Shown here piece after piece: positions 37,952-47,278 of a DNA stretch of 50,117 nt (position 1 is its first letter; each line of letters starts with the position of its first letter). The stretch is from contig SHUI01000004.1 of the NCBI GenBank assembly GCA_009697455.1, forward strand, positions 1-50,117. The letters run 5' to 3'. The notes beneath the pieces were generated by a model. The model did no database searches and was not told the origin of the DNA. It saw nothing but the letters and a program-made list of their open reading frames with translations. A program made the position numbers and the translations under genes. The stretch is from Bryobacterales bacterium. Lineage in GTDB: Bacteria; Acidobacteriota; Terriglobia; Bryobacterales; Bryobacteraceae.

Positions 37952-38464
37952 ATGAGTAGTGAAGCCATTCCTGCCGGTTCGCTGGCCATACGCCCAGCCG
38001 TGCCGGACGATGCCCGGGGAATCGCCCGCGTCTTCCTTGAGAGCGCGGAGCACCATGCCCGCTTGGACGCCGAACGCTATGCCGTGCCCGATTTCAACCC
38101 GGTGGAGGCCCGCTATTCACGGCCGGACCGCCAGCATGATTCGCCTGACGGAGAGGAAGTGACGTTCGTCGCGGATCTGGGAGGCGACATCGCCGGTTTC
38201 GTCGACGTTCGGCTCGACCGCCCTCCGGACATCATGCACCGCAACCTGATCTATTGCCATATCGTTGAGATTGCCGTGAGTTCCGCTTGCCGTGGTCAGG
38301 GCATCGGCGCCAGGCTTCTTCGGACGGCGGAAGAGTGGGGGAGCACGCGAGGAGCCGAGTTTGCTTCGCTCGAATACAACGCGGCAAACACGCGCGCCGC
38401 GTCGTTCTATACGGATCGCATGGGCTATCGCGTTGCGGCACATACGGCAATCAAACGCCTCTGA
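37952..38464 (+). CDS. GNAT family N-acetyltransferase
   Basis: LAIRPAVPDDARGIARVFLES, IVEIAVSSACRGQGIGARLLRTAEEW, EYNAANTRAASFYTDRMGYR. Confidence 0.92.
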   Translation: MSSEAIPAGSLAIRPAVPDDARGIARVFLESAEHHARLDAERYAVPDFNPVEARYSRPDRQHDSPDGEEVTFVADLGGDIAGFVDVRLDRPPDIMHRNLIYCHIVEIAVSSACRGQGIGARLLRTAEEWGSTRGAEFASLEYNAANTRAASFYTDRMGYRVAAHTAIKRL

Positions 38465-39082
38465 CGTTCCGTTTCGCGCCAGCCATGATCAGCACTTCAT
38501 TGGCCGCGCCTGGATGAAGCGCACCTGAAGCCGCTCCGGTCATCACACCAAGGCCAGTACCCCTGGTACGGTCTTCATCTCAGGGTGGGAAATATCTTCC
38601 GGCTCGATGACAGATTTTCCGGCGGCTTCGCGCATGTATATATGAGGCATAACTACCAATTAAGATTTTCGGTACTGTCATTTTCCTGTTTCCCTAGCTG
38701 CGTCCCACGCAATGGCTGCGACATTGGGCCAAGCCGGTACGCCCGCCGGCGCGGCTTTCGTCAGCGCTTGCGCCGGCACCCGGATGCCCAGCTCGATCGA
38801 GCCCGGATCCTCTGCCAAGACAGCCTTTAGCCTTCAATACGCGAATTGCCAGACTGGGGCGTCGCCGATTGGCGGAGCGGCGTTCGCGAACGTTTCGAAC
38901 GCCGGATCAGTCTTCGGACATCCTTTGATCAATTCCGCATCGAGCCTGGCCGTATGGAGCTCCCTTCGAGGCGGGCTTCCACGCGAGCGCGCCTTGTCGG
39001 GTGAAAATGCAGGCGGCGGAGCGTCGACGACAGCCACGCCACGCTTCCCGAACCCTCCACCGTGACGGCGCTCGCGCTCGGG

Positions 39083-40273
39083 CTATGCGGTCTTGCCTTG
39101 TTGAGGCGGCGTTTGATTCCGGACAGAAGTCAGCAGCAATAGCGCCGCCGCGGCTGCTGCCGCCGCGCCCCAGCGCATCAGGGCTTCAATGCCATAGGTA
39201 TCCTTCCACGCGCCGGCGAAGAGAATTGCCATCCCGCCGGCTGAGCCTCCCACCATGGTTAGGATGCCAGCGGCGAGACCGTAAGATCGTTCCGGCACCA
39301 TGTCATAAGCCGCGGCCATGGTATTCGACAACATGATGCCCGCGAAGACGCCGAATGCCCCCGCGGCTGCCTCGGCGGTCTGCAACTCGCGCGCGGATAG
39401 AACCCACACGGCAAACGGAGACGCCAACAGCAGTCCGCCACCGACCAATCCCAACCGGCCCAGGCGATGCCTCTTATTTGCCCAATCGCCCGCGACGCCG
39501 CCTCCCAGAATCCCGGCGAGCGATCCCAGTTGCAGGAAGATAGTGGCGTGAAGTCCGCTTTGGCTGAGGCTCAGCCCGTACCTTTCGTGAAGGAAGAGCG
39601 GCAGCCAGGCGTATAGCATCCACAACATGACGCACATTCCAAAGAACGCCGTCGAGAGAGTGATGTAACCCCGGCTTCGGAGGTCGGCGAGCCGCCCCGG
39701 TTTCCGCTCTGTCACCGTGCGCGTCGCACTCCGCCTGAGCGCCATCCACAAGGGCACGGACCACAGTACGCCTCCCGCCGTCAGATACCAGAAGCCGCTG
39801 CGCCATCCGAATTGTTCCGCCATCCATCCGCCGAACCATCCTCCGGCGGCGATGCCCGCAAACTGCGCGGAGCCATGCAGCGAGATCGCGCGCGACCGCA
39901 TGCTCTGGGGATGCACCGCGCCGAGCAGACTTACCGCCGCGGGAAAATACAGAGCCTCCGTAACGCCCGTCATCGCTCGCCAAAAAAGCAGTGGAACCAC
40001 CGAACCGCTTAGACCCGTCCCCAGCGTTGCGCCGCTCCACAGCAGCAGGCTCGCCACGATGATGCGCCCCGGACCGTAGCGGTCGGCCAGCCTGCCGCCG
40101 AGCGGCGAAGCCAGCGAATAAAACCAGATAAAGAGCGACCCCAGAAATCCAAGTTCCAAGTTGCTCATCGCGATTTCCGCCCGCAGGGCGGGCAGCAGCG
40201 AGAAAATGACCTGCCGGTCGACGTAGTTGAGAAAGTACGTCAGCCAGAGCACCGCGATTAGAGTCCATTTCAT
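39083..40273 (-). CDS. MFS transporter
   Basis: MKWTLIAVLWLTYFLNYVDRQVIFSLLPALRAEI, GGRLADRYGPGRIIV; 12-TM profile. Confidence 0.92.
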   Translation of the reverse strand: MKWTLIAVLWLTYFLNYVDRQVIFSLLPALRAEIAMSNLELGFLGSLFIWFYSLASPLGGRLADRYGPGRIIVASLLLWSGATLGTGLSGSVVPLLFWRAMTGVTEALYFPAAVSLLGAVHPQSMRSRAISLHGSAQFAGIAAGGWFGGWMAEQFGWRSGFWYLTAGGVLWSVPLWMALRRSATRTVTERKPGRLADLRSRGYITLSTAFFGMCVMLWMLYAWLPLFLHERYGLSLSQSGLHATIFLQLGSLAGILGGGVAGDWANKRHRLGRLGLVGGGLLLASPFAVWVLSARELQTAEAAAGAFGVFAGIMLSNTMAAAYDMVPERSYGLAAGILTMVGGSAGGMAILFAGAWKDTYGIEALMRWGAAAAAAAALLLLTSVRNQTPPQQGKTA

Positions 40274-40299
40274 CCGATACAATTCATGAAGTGTATCCA

Positions 40300-41958
40300 A
40301 TGTTGAACCTCAACCGCCGGGAATTCCTAGCTCTGACCGCGGCCACCGCCGCCGCGCGATCCCTGTCCGAGGGCCGCGAGGTGCGTGGCAGTTACGGAGT
40401 GGTAGCCGCCGAGCCCCCCGATGCCGCTCGCGCCGGAGCGAGTATTTTGCAAGCCGGCGGCAACGCCATGGACGCGGCGGCGGCCGCTTGTATCGCCGCC
40501 TGCATGCTGGAACCGCACTCGGTGGATCTGGGCGGATACGTCTGTTGCGCGGTTGTGCTCGAAGGCAAGACAGGACGGGTCTTCAACGTGGATGCCAACT
40601 CCGTTTCCCCCGCGGCGGCGAGCGAGAACATGTACCGCTTGCTGCCAAAAGGCCCCGTCGCCGGCATCAACGAGAACGAGTATCAATGCTCGGTCGAGAA
40701 CAACGCCAACGTCAATGGCCCTCTCGCGGTGGGCGTGCCCGGCGTGATGGGAGGCATTGGCCGCATCCACGAAAAGTGGGGCCGCGCCAAGTGGGCGTCG
40801 CTTTTTCAGCCTTCGCTCGAATTGCTCGATCGCGGCTTTCCTTACGATTCGGTGGCGGGTGCCATCCGTGCCCGCGAATCCGTAATTCGCGCGCTTCCCG
40901 AAGCTCAGAAGCACCTCATGCCCAGTGGAAAGCTTCCGTCGCCGCGGGATCGATGGCACAGGCGCGGCATGGAGACAACGCTTCAGCGCCTGTCTCAAAA
41001 CGGTTGGCGCGATTTCTATGAAGGTGAACTTGGCCGCAAGATCGCCGATCACGTGCGGAGTCTCGGAGGCATTCTGACGCGCGACGACATGAAGCGCTTC
41101 GATCCGCGCATCGTGCAGCCTTACGAGAGCACGTTCCGCGGGGCCAGGGTTTATAGCGCCATCCTCGCCAACGGCGGCCTCAGCGCAGCGCAGTTGCTCA
41201 ACATGTGGGAGTGTCTTCCCACCGCCACGCTCACAGACGCGATCTACTGGCACCAACTCGCGGAAGCTGGAAAGCTCGCCTGGCGCGATCGCCTGCACTT
41301 CTTCGGCGACGGCGCGGATCCGAATCGCTTCCTCGGCAAAGACTACGCCGCGGGCCGCGTCGAACACATTCGGCAGTATCCGCGCTCGGTTGACCGTCAG
41401 ACGGCGTTCGCGGCCGCCGCGAGTCCAGGCACGATCAATCTCACATCCGCCGACGCCGAAGGCAACATGGTTGCCGTCACAATCTCTCACGGCGGATCGT
41501 TCGGCTCGTGCGTCACGGTTCCCGGAACCGGGATCACGCTGGGCCACGGCATGTGCCGCTTCGATCCGCGTCCCGGCCGGCCGAATTCCGTCGGGCCGGG
41601 CAAGCGCCCTCTCAACAACGTGTGCCCGACGATCCTTCGAATGCCGGACCGCGACGTCGCCTGCGGGTTGCGCGGCGGACGCCGCATCGTCAGCGTCGCC
41701 GCGCATCTTTGCCGCCAGATCGTCGAGCACAAAGCCACCGGCCTCGAGGCGGTCAGCGCGCCCCGCCTGCATGTCGAAGAGCAAGGGCCGATCGAGGTTT
41801 CGAGCAGCCTCGATCCGCGCCTCGTGGCCGAACTGAAGGCCATCGGCCATGAAGTCAAGCTTGCCGAGAGCGTCGGCGGCCACGCTAATGCCTGCGAGCG
41901 TCTTAAAGATGGTACATTGCGCGGCGCGAGCAACGTCTGGGCCGCGGCGGTGAGCTAA
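40300..41958 (+). CDS. Gamma-glutamyltransferase family protein, Tat-type signal
   Basis: NLNRREFLALTAATAAA; AGASILQAGGNAMDAAAAACIAACMLEPHSVDLGGY; PGTINLTSADAEGNMVAVT; GLRGGRRIVS. Confidence 0.88.
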   Translation: MLNLNRREFLALTAATAAARSLSEGREVRGSYGVVAAEPPDAARAGASILQAGGNAMDAAAAACIAACMLEPHSVDLGGYVCCAVVLEGKTGRVFNVDANSVSPAAASENMYRLLPKGPVAGINENEYQCSVENNANVNGPLAVGVPGVMGGIGRIHEKWGRAKWASLFQPSLELLDRGFPYDSVAGAIRARESVIRALPEAQKHLMPSGKLPSPRDRWHRRGMETTLQRLSQNGWRDFYEGELGRKIADHVRSLGGILTRDDMKRFDPRIVQPYESTFRGARVYSAILANGGLSAAQLLNMWECLPTATLTDAIYWHQLAEAGKLAWRDRLHFFGDGADPNRFLGKDYAAGRVEHIRQYPRSVDRQTAFAAAASPGTINLTSADAEGNMVAVTISHGGSFGSCVTVPGTGITLGHGMCRFDPRPGRPNSVGPGKRPLNNVCPTILRMPDRDVACGLRGGRRIVSVAAHLCRQIVEHKATGLEAVSAPRLHVEEQGPIEVSSSLDPRLVAELKAIGHEVKLAESVGGHANACERLKDGTLRGASNVWAAAVS

Positions 41959-41973
41959 GGAAGTCAGCCAATA

Positions 41974-42708
41974 ATGACACTTGAGACGCTTACCTGGCCG
42001 GAAGCCCGGTCGCTCGGCGGCGAAAGCGATAGGGTGTTCGTCGTCCCCCTCGGATCCTTCGAACAGCACGGCCGTCATCTGCCGATGATCACGGACACTG
42101 CTATCATTACCGAAATCGCGCGTCGCGTCGAATCCGCCGCCCCGGATTCCGTTGTCCTCACTCCCACGCTGTGGATTGGCCACTCGCCGCATCACCGCGC
42201 CTTCGCCTGTATCAGCCTCGACGTGCGGCCGTACATGGATCTCATCGCCGCCGTCTGCCGGTCGCTCATCGCCTTGGGCGCTCGCCGCATTATGCTGCTC
42301 AATGGGCACGGCGGCAACGATATACCCGCGAAGGCCGCGATGCGCGAACTGAAATCGGAGTCCCCGGCTACGCGCATCTACTTTGCCTCTTACTGGCAAC
42401 TCGCGGCTCCCCGGTTTCAGGAGATCCGGACCTCACCGCATGGCGGCATGAATCACGCCTGTGAGATGGAAACCTCCGTCATGCTGGCGATTCAGCCCGA
42501 TGCGGTCGATATGGCGCGAGCCTCCGACAACGCGCTCTCGAGCGACATGCTCTCCAGCCGCCCATTCTACGTCGTCAACGATTTCGACGAAATTTCGGAA
42601 AGCGGAACGGTCGGGTCGCCGAGCCACGCGACGGCTGAGAAGGGGGAGCGCTTTCTCGCCGCCGCCGCCGAAGCCACCCTCGCCTTCCTCCGCGGCGTGT
42701 TCAACTGA
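41974..42708 (+). CDS. Creatininase family protein
   Basis: FVVPLGSFEQHGRHLPMITDTAI, PTLWIGHSPHH, ARRIMLLNGHGGND, HACEMETSVML. Confidence 0.92.
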   Translation: MTLETLTWPEARSLGGESDRVFVVPLGSFEQHGRHLPMITDTAIITEIARRVESAAPDSVVLTPTLWIGHSPHHRAFACISLDVRPYMDLIAAVCRSLIALGARRIMLLNGHGGNDIPAKAAMRELKSESPATRIYFASYWQLAAPRFQEIRTSPHGGMNHACEMETSVMLAIQPDAVDMARASDNALSSDMLSSRPFYVVNDFDEISESGTVGSPSHATAEKGERFLAAAAEATLAFLRGVFN

Positions 42709-42709
42709 C

Positions 42710-42982
42710 ATGTGCAGAAACATCAAGACCCTCTTCAACTTCGATCCCCCAGTCACGGACGAAGAGATTCGCGCCGCCTCGCTCCAATTCGTTCGAAAGA
42801 TCAGCGGGCTGAACAAGCCGTCGAAATTTAACGAAGGCTTGTTCCTCGCCGCTGTTGACGACGTAGCCGGTATCTCGACCCGCCTTCTCCGCTCGCTCAG
42901 CACCGATGCGACCCCGAAAAACCGGGAAGCCGAGGCCGCCAAGGCGAAGGCTCGTGCAATGCGGCGCTTCGAAACCGGCTAA
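42710..42982 (+). CDS. DUF2277 domain-containing protein
   Basis: MCRNIKTLFNFDPPVTDEEIRAASLQFVRKISGLNKPSKFNEGLF. Confidence 0.92.
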   Translation: MCRNIKTLFNFDPPVTDEEIRAASLQFVRKISGLNKPSKFNEGLFLAAVDDVAGISTRLLRSLSTDATPKNREAEAAKAKARAMRRFETG

Positions 42983-43021
42983 TGTCTCCGCTGCGTCGAG
43001 TGTGCTACATTGCAGGTAACT

Positions 43022-43507
43022 ATGGCATCCCGCAGTGTAAATAAGGTAATTCTCGTTGGTCACCTCGGCCGTGACGCCGAGACTAAATTCACGCCCGGCG
43101 GCGCCGCGCGAACGTCGTTTTCGGTCGCCACCAGCCGGCGCTGGAAAGACCAGCAGACTGGCGACTGGAAAGAAGAAACCGATTGGGCGAATATCACCCT
43201 ATGGCGCAGTGAAAACCTCGCGCCCTATCTGCTGAAAGGAAAACAGGTCTACGTCGAGGGACGTCTGCGCACTCGCAGTTATGAGGACAAGGACGGAAAG
43301 AAAGTGTACGCGACCGAGGTCGTGGCCGAGGAAGTGATCCTGCTCGGAGGCCGCGGTGGTGATCAAGGTCCCGGCGGTAGCGGCGGCGACGATTACCAGC
43401 AGCCCGCCTCCATGCCGCGTAGCGCCCCGCGTCCCGCGGCCCAACCTGCCCAGGTGGACGACTCGCCGTTCAATCAGGGCATCACCGACGACGACGTGCC
43501 GTTTTGA
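43022..43507 (+). CDS. ssb: Single-stranded DNA-binding protein
   Basis: SVNKVILVGHLGRDAETKFTPGGAARTSFSVATSRRWKD...; acidic tip DDDVPF. Confidence 0.97.
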   Translation: MASRSVNKVILVGHLGRDAETKFTPGGAARTSFSVATSRRWKDQQTGDWKEETDWANITLWRSENLAPYLLKGKQVYVEGRLRTRSYEDKDGKKVYATEVVAEEVILLGGRGGDQGPGGSGGDDYQQPASMPRSAPRPAAQPAQVDDSPFNQGITDDDVPF

Positions 43508-43599
43508 GGCTCGTCTCCATCGCCCCGGCTGGCGCGAGGTTCCTTGCGTCCGCAGGGCAATGATGGTAATCTCTATAGAGTAAGGGGGATTGACCACCT

Positions 43600-45381
43600 A
43601 TGGCTACCATCGCTGAGGAAACCCTGGCTGCCCGCGACTCCTTTGAGCGCGAGCACGATCGCACCGTTCGCGTTGAAATCGAAAAGTTCCGCACCTTCGC
43701 CGCATCCTATCTTGCGGGCACGATCACGGAAGACGAATTCCGCGGTTTCCGCCTTCGCTATGGCATCTACGGCCAGCGGCAGCCCGGCGTCCAAATGATT
43801 CGCTGCAAGTTTCCCGGCGGCATCCTTACAAGCAAGCAGGTCATGCAACTTGCTCGCGTTTCGGATGAGTACGGCGGGGGTCGCGCCCACCTCACCACAC
43901 GCCAGAATATTCAGTTTCACTTCGTCCCGCTCGCTCAGTGCGCCGACGCTATGCATCTGCTCGCCGACGAAGGCATGACTACGCGCGAGGCCTGCTTCAA
44001 CACCGTCCGGAACGTCACGGGCGATCCGCTCGCCGGTCTGCGCCGCAACGAAGCGTTTGACGTCCGCCCCTATACCCAGAAAGTCGCATACGCGTTCCTG
44101 CGCAAGGCGCTGACCGACAACCTGCCTCGCAAGTTCAAAATCGCATTCTCGGGCGATCCCGAAGACAGCATGTTGGGAACCATCCACGACGTAGGCCTTC
44201 GCGCCGTAATCAAGGATGGACGCCACGGTTTCAGGGTTCTTGTCGGCGGAGGGCTCGGACCGCTCCCCGTTGAAGCGCAAGTGCTCGACGAATTTCTTCC
44301 CGTGGAAAACGTGGTCAGCCGCATTGAGGCCGTGATCCGAGTCTTCAACAAACACGGCAACCGCGCCAACCGCAACAAGGCGCGCTTCAAGTTCGTGGTA
44401 AAAGAGCGCGGATTTGAGTGGGTTCGAGAGGCGATCGATAAAGAGTACGCCGATATTCTGGAGAGTGGCGGCATTCCGACGCCGGAACAGGTGCCTGAGG
44501 GTTTTGGCGGTTACCAGTCGCATCCGCAACCGCTCGGCCAAGGCGCGCTGTTGCCCGTGCTCGACGCGCACTCTCCGAACCACACCGAATACGACCGCTG
44601 GCTTGAGACGAACGTCTTCGAACAGCGCCAGACGGGTTACGCTTCGGCCGTTGTGCGGGTTGAGCAGGGTAACCTCACGAGCGAACAACTGCGCGGACTT
44701 GCGCGCCTCGCGGAAGACGCCGGAGACGGCGTGGTTCGGATCAATATCGACCAGAACCTGATTCTTTCGTTCATCCCGCTCGGACGCCTGAAAGCGTTTC
44801 ACGCGGCGCTCGCGCAGATTGGTCTGGGCGAAGGCGGCGCAAGGGAGATTTCGGACGTCGTCACCTGCCCAGGCGCTTACTCCTGTAATCTGGCGCTGAC
44901 CAAGTCGATGAACCTGGGCGCGGCGCTCTACAACGCGGTGAGGCATTTCGACGATCCGCAAGTGCGCAAGCTTTCCATCAAAGTAAGCGGATGCCCGAAC
45001 TCCTGCGGCCAGCACTGGACGGCCGATTTCGGCTTCTACGGCAACGCCCGCAAGGTGGCAGGACGCGATATTCCCTACTACCAGATGCTGCTTGGCGGCG
45101 CGCACGACGACACGGGAATCATGCGCTTCGGACTCGCGGTCCAAAGCATCCCCGCGCGCCTCGCGCCCGAAGCCGTGAAGCGCGTGGTGGATCACTACGC
45201 GAAGGACCGGCAGGCGGGAGAGAAGTTCCGCGACTACGTGCTCCGCCACAAGGTGGAGTTCTTCCGCAATCTCACGAGCGATCTCGCGAAGCCGCCCGAG
45301 TTGTTCCCCGAGATCTACCAGGATTGGGGCGACGACACCGCATTCTCGCTGCAACTTGGGCGCGGCGAGTGCGCGGCGTAA
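43600..45381 (+). CDS. Nitrite/sulfite reductase (siroheme/4Fe-4S)
   Basis: CPGAYSCNL and GCPNSCGQHWTADFGFYG form the Cx5C...Cx3C cluster motif; RAHLTTRQNIQFHFV. Confidence 0.93.
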   Translation: MATIAEETLAARDSFEREHDRTVRVEIEKFRTFAASYLAGTITEDEFRGFRLRYGIYGQRQPGVQMIRCKFPGGILTSKQVMQLARVSDEYGGGRAHLTTRQNIQFHFVPLAQCADAMHLLADEGMTTREACFNTVRNVTGDPLAGLRRNEAFDVRPYTQKVAYAFLRKALTDNLPRKFKIAFSGDPEDSMLGTIHDVGLRAVIKDGRHGFRVLVGGGLGPLPVEAQVLDEFLPVENVVSRIEAVIRVFNKHGNRANRNKARFKFVVKERGFEWVREAIDKEYADILESGGIPTPEQVPEGFGGYQSHPQPLGQGALLPVLDAHSPNHTEYDRWLETNVFEQRQTGYASAVVRVEQGNLTSEQLRGLARLAEDAGDGVVRINIDQNLILSFIPLGRLKAFHAALAQIGLGEGGAREISDVVTCPGAYSCNLALTKSMNLGAALYNAVRHFDDPQVRKLSIKVSGCPNSCGQHWTADFGFYGNARKVAGRDIPYYQMLLGGAHDDTGIMRFGLAVQSIPARLAPEAVKRVVDHYAKDRQAGEKFRDYVLRHKVEFFRNLTSDLAKPPELFPEIYQDWGDDTAFSLQLGRGECAA

Positions 45382-45552
45382 GCACTGGCAGGAACTGTGG
45401 TAGTGGGGCAGGCTATCGTCGTTTGTGGCCCGCTGCATTTGCGGCAGATGGCAGGCGGCGAAAAACGATGTCCCTCGCGCAGCAGTATGCCGATGACTTT
45501 GCGCGGACCCGGAACCGATTCTCTTCTTCATGACGTTTGCGGAAGTGCGCGG

Positions 45553-45678
45553 AGCGCGCTGATGCACGCGCGGGACGCCTGGATCGCCGCCACGGCGTTG
45601 ACGCTCGAAGGCCCACTGGCGACAAACAACCGGCGCGATTTTGAGCACATTCAGAAACTCCGGTTGCTCTCACTTTGA
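45553..45678 (+). pseudogene. VapC-like PIN-domain C-terminal remnant
   Basis: ALMHARDAWIAATALTLEGPLATNNRRDFEHIQKLRLLSL* matches a VapC C-terminus (D-x-x-I-A-A-T-A, TNN-x-x-DF); no PIN N-terminus in frame. Confidence 0.65.
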
Positions 45679-45708
45679 TGCAACGCGTAAGCCGGTATAC
45701 TTCAAAAG

Positions 45709-47250
45709 ATGCCGAAAATTGAACGTGTCTTGTTGAGCGTTACCGACAAGACGGGATTAATTGATTTCGCGCGCGGGCTGCGCGATCTGGGAGCGGAACT
45801 GCTCTCGACCGGAGGCACCGCGAAACTGCTGCGCGACTCGGGAATCGAGGTCCGCGACGTTTCCGAAGTGACCGGTTTCCCCGAAATGCTCGACGGCCGC
45901 GTCAAGACTATGCACCCGAAAATCACCGGCGGGATTCTCGCCGTGCGCGGGAACGAAGCGCACATGGCGGCGCTCGCCGCGCACGGGATCGCAGCCATCG
46001 ACATGGTGGTGGTCAACCTCTACGCTTTCGAGAAGGCCGCGGCGAAGCCTGACGCCGAAATCGCCGAACTGATCGAGAACATCGACATCGGCGGCCCAAC
46101 CATGATCCGCTCCGCTGCGAAGAATTTCCAGGACGTCGCCGTGGTCGTATCGCCCTCCGACTACACGCCGCTGCTCGAGGAGATGCGGGCGAACGCCGGC
46201 GCGCTTTCGCGCGATACCTGCTGGGAACTGGCGAAAAAGGCGTTCCGGACGACCGCGGATTACGACCGCGCGATCAGCGCAAGGCTTGCCCGCGTGGGCG
46301 AAACGGAAGCGTCCCCGCTGCCGCCGCTGCTCGACCTCCGCGCGGCGAGACTCGCCGGCCTGCGTTACGGCGAGAATCCGCATCAATCCGCCGCCCTCTA
46401 TGGCACGCCGGGTGAGGGAATCGCCGGAGCGGAGCAGTTTCAAGGCAAAGAGCTTTCCTACAATAACCTGGTTGATCTCGATGCCGCCTGGCAACTGGTC
46501 AATGAATTCGACGAACCTGCGTCCGCCATCGTCAAGCACACGAACCCCTGCGGGTGCGCGGAAGATCCAGGCGGCACGTTGGCCGCGAGCTACCGCAAGG
46601 CGTTCGCGTGCGATCCGGTTTCGGCGTTCGGCGGCGTGCTCGCGTTCAACCGCGCGCTTGACGGAGAGACGGCCGCCGAAGTCTCGAAGACTTTCATCGA
46701 GGCCATCGCCGCTCCCGGTTACACCGCCGAAGCGCGAGCCGCGCTCGCCTCGAAGAAAAATCTGCGCCTGCTTCGCGTCCCCGCGGGCGAGCCGGGCTTG
46801 GTCGTAAAGTCGATTTCGGGCGGCTTCCTTGCGCAGACGGCCGATGTGCACAGGCTCGGCCGTGAGCAGTGCGCGGTGAAGACAAAGCGCGCCCCGACGG
46901 ACGCGGAATGGGCGTCGCTCGAATTCGCCTGGAAAGTCGCCAAGCACGTGAAGTCGAACGCCGTCGTATATGCGCGCGACGGGCAGTCCGTTGGAGTAGG
47001 CGCGGGCCAGATGAGCCGCGTGGATTCAGTCAAGATCGGCGCTTCGAAAGCCGTGTTGCCGCTCGCGGGTTCGGTGATCGGCTCGGACGCCTTTTTCCCA
47101 TTTCCCGACGGGCTTGAAGAAGCGGCAAAGCACGGAATCACGGCCGCGATTCAGCCGGGCGGGTCCATCCGCGATGAAGACGTTATCGCCGCCGCGGACC
47201 GACTTGGGCTCGCGATGGTGTTTACCGGTGTGAGGCACTTCAGGCACTGA
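45709..47250 (+). CDS. purH: Bifunctional AICAR transformylase/IMP cyclohydrolase
   Basis: RVLLSVTDKTGLIDFARGLRDLGAELLSTGGTAKLL, GRVKTMHPKITGGIL, KHTNPCGCA, QPGGSIRDEDVIAAADRLGLAMVFTGVRHFRH. Confidence 0.98.
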   Translation: MPKIERVLLSVTDKTGLIDFARGLRDLGAELLSTGGTAKLLRDSGIEVRDVSEVTGFPEMLDGRVKTMHPKITGGILAVRGNEAHMAALAAHGIAAIDMVVVNLYAFEKAAAKPDAEIAELIENIDIGGPTMIRSAAKNFQDVAVVVSPSDYTPLLEEMRANAGALSRDTCWELAKKAFRTTADYDRAISARLARVGETEASPLPPLLDLRAARLAGLRYGENPHQSAALYGTPGEGIAGAEQFQGKELSYNNLVDLDAAWQLVNEFDEPASAIVKHTNPCGCAEDPGGTLAASYRKAFACDPVSAFGGVLAFNRALDGETAAEVSKTFIEAIAAPGYTAEARAALASKKNLRLLRVPAGEPGLVVKSISGGFLAQTADVHRLGREQCAVKTKRAPTDAEWASLEFAWKVAKHVKSNAVVYARDGQSVGVGAGQMSRVDSVKIGASKAVLPLAGSVIGSDAFFPFPDGLEEAAKHGITAAIQPGGSIRDEDVIAAADRLGLAMVFTGVRHFRH

Positions 47251-47278
47251 GTGAGCCGCGTGGGGTATCCTGTCTTGA

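Noticed and set aside
38465-39082. Possible ORFs on either strand (117 aa plus, 67 aa minus)
   Set aside because: Neither has a recognisable family or convincing start; probably decayed intergenic sequence.
40327-42399. 690-aa minus ORF
   Set aside because: Antisense to GGT and creatininase genes, which have clear family motifs.
43573-45648. 691-aa minus ORF
   Set aside because: Fully antisense to the nitrite/sulfite reductase; typical high-GC shadow ORF.
45757-46947. 396-aa minus ORF
   Set aside because: Antisense shadow of purH.
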